Shown here: positions 61,693 through 64,000 of the stretch, one piece after another
Position numbering within the stretch: position 1 is the stretch's first letter
Layout: each line of letters begins with the position of its first letter
Source: an uncultured Rhodospirillales bacterium
GTDB lineage: Bacteria > Pseudomonadota > Alphaproteobacteria > ATCC43930 > CGMCC-115725
DNA: 64,000 bases
NCBI GenBank assembly: GCA_903822185.1
Contig: CAIJOA010000046.1
Location: forward strand, 30,929 to 94,928
Direction: 5' to 3'
Made by a program: the position numbers and the translations under genes
Notes under the pieces: generated by a model
Told to the model about the DNA's origin: nothing
Database searches by the model: none
What the model saw: the letters and a program-made list of their open reading frames with translations, nothing else

Positions 61693-62390
61693 CGCTCGTC
61701 ATGACTTCTTTCAACGAGACCGCGCCGCGCAACAGCGAGCGCACGCGTTGGGGCGTCAGCCTCTTGATCGCGGTGACGCTACATGCGATGGGCGCGCTCA
61801 GCCTGCTGCATTGGCGCGACCATGTCATGCCGATCGAGCCTGTGCAGACGGTGACGATGATCGATCTCGCGCCGCTGCCGACGCCGCCCGCTCCGCCGGT
61901 GGTACAGCCACCCCCGCCGCAGCCGCCGGTCGAACAACATATCGAACCGCCGAAGCCGGTCGTTGTGCAGAAAGTTACCCCAAAGCCCGCGCCGCATCCG
62001 GCCGTCAGCCGCCCCGAGCCGCAGGTGCAACCGCAAGCCGCGCCGCCGCAGGCCGCCGCGCCGACCGTCGCGCCGACGCCCGCGTCGGTTCCGACCAGCA
62101 ACGCGGTCCCGACCTATAAAGGTCTCATCTCGGCCCAGCTCGAACGCTTCAAGCGCTATCCGGCGTTATCGCAGAAGCGTGGCGAGCAAGGCGTACCGAT
62201 GCTGCGCTTCACATTGGATCGCCGCGGCAATGTTTTGAAAGCGTCGCTGGAACGTAGCAGCGGCCACGACATGCTCGACAAGGAAGCGGTGGATCTCGCC
62301 AACCGCGCCGCGCCGTTCCCGCCGATGCCCGCCGATCTACCTGGCGATACGCTGGAACTCATCGTGCCGATCCAGTTCAAACTGGGTTAG
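61689..62390 (+). CDS. tonB: Energy transducer TonB
   Basis: A 233-residue protein spanning the periplasm to energise outer-membrane receptors. One N-terminal helix (GVSLLIAVTLHAMGALSLLHW) is followed by a Pro-rich rod (PTPPAPPVVQPPPPQPPVEQ) with KP/EP repeats. The C-terminal domain (YPALSQKRGEQGVPMLRFTLDRRGNV, SSGHDMLDKEAVDLA, APFPPMP) binds the receptor TonB box. It overlaps the exbD stop (ATGA) and ends the seven-gene iron operon at a terminator. Confidence 0.95.
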   Translation: MTLVMTSFNETAPRNSERTRWGVSLLIAVTLHAMGALSLLHWRDHVMPIEPVQTVTMIDLAPLPTPPAPPVVQPPPPQPPVEQHIEPPKPVVVQKVTPKPAPHPAVSRPEPQVQPQAAPPQAAAPTVAPTPASVPTSNAVPTYKGLISAQLERFKRYPALSQKRGEQGVPMLRFTLDRRGNVLKASLERSSGHDMLDKEAVDLANRAAPFPPMPADLPGDTLELIVPIQFKLG

Positions 62391-62413
62391 GCGCGAACGT
62401 CCATTCTGCGATG

Positions 62414-62446
62414 AAATGGCCGGGTGTTGTCCCGGCCATTTCTTTT
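62414..62446. terminator. Two-way terminator between tonB and the convergent transporter
   Basis: A perfect 11-bp stem AAATGGCCGGG/CCCGGCCATTT (62414-62424, 62431-62441) with a 6-base loop is followed by TCTTTT on the plus strand. The A/T ends also suit the minus strand. Confidence 0.85.
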
Positions 62447-62461
62447 AGTGGCGAGGTTTCT

Positions 62462-63646
62462 TTAAGAGGAATGGCGTGGGGTCAGATTGATACCGAGCGG
62501 TAGGATCGACAGCACGATGGCGCAGAAGCCGATCGGCACGAACGCGATCCAAGGAATCGAAGTCGTATCCCACAGCAAACCGCCCAGCACCGACATCAAC
62601 ACGGCGCAGGGGTAAGAGACGGTGAAGATCGCCGAGGCCATGCGATGCACATCTTCCGGTGCGCTGAGCAGCGGCGGCAAAGCGAGGATCAAGATGAGTC
62701 CCGCCGCGACAGAAAATCCCAGCACCCCGGCCCAGGCGACGACGCCCCAGCCGCTGCTGGTCGCGATGCCGATGATGGCAGCAAGATTGAGCAGCCCGAC
62801 GCCCGCATAGGAACCCGGCAGCGGTACCAAACGCGGCGCGAACCACAACATCAGGATCGATGCCGGCAACTGACAGAAATTGAGCGAGGTCAGCGTCGCG
62901 CTGATCAGGTCCGGACGGCCGATCGCGGTCAGGTAATCCGGCAGGAATGTATTGGTCGCGAAATAGCAGGTGTTCACGCAGCCAAGGCAGAAGGCCAGCC
63001 GCCACATCAGCTTGTCGCGCCAATTCGGCCACCAACGCCGCGGCACCGTTACCGCCGTCTTCGCCTCGCGCGGCGCGATGAACAGTACCAGCAACGCGAC
63101 GACAATCACCGGCACGCCCCAATAGACGAAGGCCAATCGCCAGCTTCCGTCGGCCAGGGGCAGCACGAACGGCAGGGTGATCGCCACGGCCAACAACTCA
63201 GCGACGAGAAGCCCGTTGGTATAAACCGCCGTCGCCAAAGGCACGCGATTGGGCAGCCAGCTTCGCACCAGCGGCGGCAGCGACGGCTGCATGATCGCCA
63301 CACCGCCCGCCGTGATCATCGTCGTGATGTAGAGCATGCCGATATTCTCGGACGCGCCGCGCGCCGCCGAACCGAGTCCGACCAGCAGCAAACCGACGAT
63401 CAACGCGGCCTTCGCACCGAAACGCGCGATCAACAGCGATCCCGGAATCGCCGCCGCGGCCAACAGCAACGACGGCAAGGTGCCAAGCGTGCCGATCTGG
63501 GTTTCGTTGAGATTGAGTTCGGTATGGATCAGCGGAATGAGCGGCGGCACGCACAGCAGCGTCAGCCGCAAGCCGGTGCCCGAAAGCCAGAGCAGACTGA
63601 AGGCAGTGAAGGCACTGATAGTGGGATCGCGCGTCGGCGTATTCAT
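62462..63646 (-). CDS. MFS transporter, CynX/NimT-like
   Basis: A 394-residue, 12-helix inner-membrane transporter. N-terminus LLWLSGTGLRLTLLCVPPLIPLIHTEL, then ETQIGTLGTLPSLLLAAAAIPGSLLIARFGAK, match the CynX/NimT group (cyanate- and nitroimidazole-named carriers, most with unknown substrates). Later words: GGVAIMQPSLPPLVRSWLPNRVPLATAVYTNGLLVAE and CFLG-type helix CVNTCYFATNTFLPDYL (cited as landmarks). There is no neighbour hinting at substrate. It converges on tonB across a shared terminator; its upstream region is repeat-filled. Confidence 0.86.
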   Translation of the reverse strand: MNTPTRDPTISAFTAFSLLWLSGTGLRLTLLCVPPLIPLIHTELNLNETQIGTLGTLPSLLLAAAAIPGSLLIARFGAKAALIVGLLLVGLGSAARGASENIGMLYITTMITAGGVAIMQPSLPPLVRSWLPNRVPLATAVYTNGLLVAELLAVAITLPFVLPLADGSWRLAFVYWGVPVIVVALLVLFIAPREAKTAVTVPRRWWPNWRDKLMWRLAFCLGCVNTCYFATNTFLPDYLTAIGRPDLISATLTSLNFCQLPASILMLWFAPRLVPLPGSYAGVGLLNLAAIIGIATSSGWGVVAWAGVLGFSVAAGLILILALPPLLSAPEDVHRMASAIFTVSYPCAVLMSVLGGLLWDTTSIPWIAFVPIGFCAIVLSILPLGINLTPRHSS

Positions 63647-63765
63647 GGCGGTCTCTGAGACGTTGCTTTGTTTTTAGGAGACCTGTCGATCAACCCGGCC
63701 GCAGCTTAGAGCGTGGGAAATCGACTGCAAGCCCGACAAGGATTTCTCTGCAACGTTTCTTCTCG

Positions 63766-63867
63766 CCTCACCCTGAGCCTGTCGAAGGGCTCGTCCCGTT
63801 CATGCCAGCCGAGATTCAGGGGCGCGTGCACTCACATCACGAGCCCTTCGACAGGCTCAGGGTGAGG
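63766..63867. repeat. Paired 29-base inverted repeat with 44-base spacer
   Basis: The arms at 63766-63794 and 63839-63867 are perfect complements containing CCCTGAGCCTGTCGAAGGGC. The spacer is 44 bases, the same length as in the unrelated-arm element at 37787. The motif CCTTCGACAGGCTCAGG is a very common dispersed element in GC-rich proteobacteria. Confidence 0.9.
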
Positions 63868-63926
63868 AGAAAAATTGCGCAGCATGACAATCGCATCACT
63901 GTGCTGGATGCAACGCACCTTCTCAT

Positions 63927-63951
63927 CCTCATCCCGAGCGAAGTCGAGGGA
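63927..63951. repeat. Dispersed repeat copy, single arm
   Basis: These 25 bases (CCTCATCCCGAGCGAAGTCG plus AGGGA) are identical to the right arm of the element at 37864-37888. Only one arm is visible before the window ends. Confidence 0.85.
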
Positions 63952-64000
63952 CTCGTGATGGAAGTGCCGTCATTGCGAGCCCGCTCTTAAAGAATGGGCG

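Larger units (their letters stand above)
63659..64000. other. Gene-free end region with dispersed repeats
   Basis: From the transporter start to the end of the window (over 340 bases) I see no convincing gene. The short frames here run through the repeat arms. The stretch holds the presumed transporter promoter, the 63766 element and the single repeat copy at 63927. Confidence 0.6.

Noticed and set aside
1..64000. tRNA, rRNA, insertion sequence, phage or toxin-antitoxin genes
   Set aside because: No transposase, integrase, toxin or structured RNA gene could be recognised in any gap on reading; the gaps are short and mostly hold terminators and repeats.

Overview
The window is GC-rich, densely packed chromosomal DNA of an alphaproteobacterium. 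FtsK-LolA-ExoIII, a PhoR-Pst-PhoU-PhoB locus, GlnD, an RpoH-type sigma factor and a CenR-like response regulator all fit that class, and the gene content suggests Rhodospirillales or a related order (inference from gene families; no rRNA is present to confirm it). I see no phage, insertion sequence, CRISPR array, rRNA or tRNA.

Region by region. 1-2.4 kb: the end of an ammonium channel gene, a 31-residue membrane peptide and a citrate-type symporter. 2.4-6.5 kb: a double-domain iron-type ABC permease with two tandem, closely related binding proteins and no ATPase gene. 6.7-9.5 kb: an ECF sigma factor and zinc-type anti-sigma factor, divergent from a Tat-exported phosphoesterase and a cupredoxin. 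9.8-19.8 kb: a housekeeping run with a DapC-like aminotransferase, ftsK, lolA, a class I glutamine-amidotransferase-fold hydrolase, two alpha/beta hydrolases, xthA, a methyltransferase and an orphan CenR-like regulator. 20-25 kb: a Slam-like TPR/beta-barrel protein and a 1105-residue glycine-rich secreted repeat protein. 25-31 kb: two head-to-head operons. One encodes a RibD-type reductase, a zinc-less MDR dehydrogenase, a PTPS-like protein, a GT4 glycosyltransferase, a methyltransferase and a DUF427 protein. The other encodes a CDP-alcohol phosphatidyltransferase and GTP cyclohydrolase II. 31-38.7 kb: an unknown conserved protein, rpoH, an anion permease, a class A penicillin-binding protein, an orphan binding protein and a membrane protein. 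38.8-44.5 kb: phoR-pstCAB-phoU-phoB without pstS. 44.6-48.3 kb: a sulfonate/nitrate-type ABC transporter with two binding proteins. 48.4-55.7 kb: mutS, glnD and a multidrug-type exporter. 55.9-62.4 kb: a TonB iron-uptake operon (hemP, siderophore receptor, piuC, PepSY, exbB, exbD, tonB) behind a Fur-like site. 62.5-64 kb: a CynX-type transporter and dispersed repeats.

Two loci look most novel. The first is the glycine-rich repeat protein and its neighbouring Slam-like barrel, a possible secretor and cargo pair. Its lysines, tyrosines and two mature cysteines are all confined to the C-terminal tail. The second is the GTP cyclohydrolase II / PTPS-like / glycosyltransferase / methyltransferase locus. 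Its PTPS homologue has lost the catalytic Cys, Asp and His and one zinc ligand, so the operons probably make an uncharacterised modified pterin- or pyrimidine-type compound.

Start codons were re-chosen from ribosome-binding sites, 4-base overlaps and signal peptides. All family assignments come from reading motifs by eye; no database search was run.
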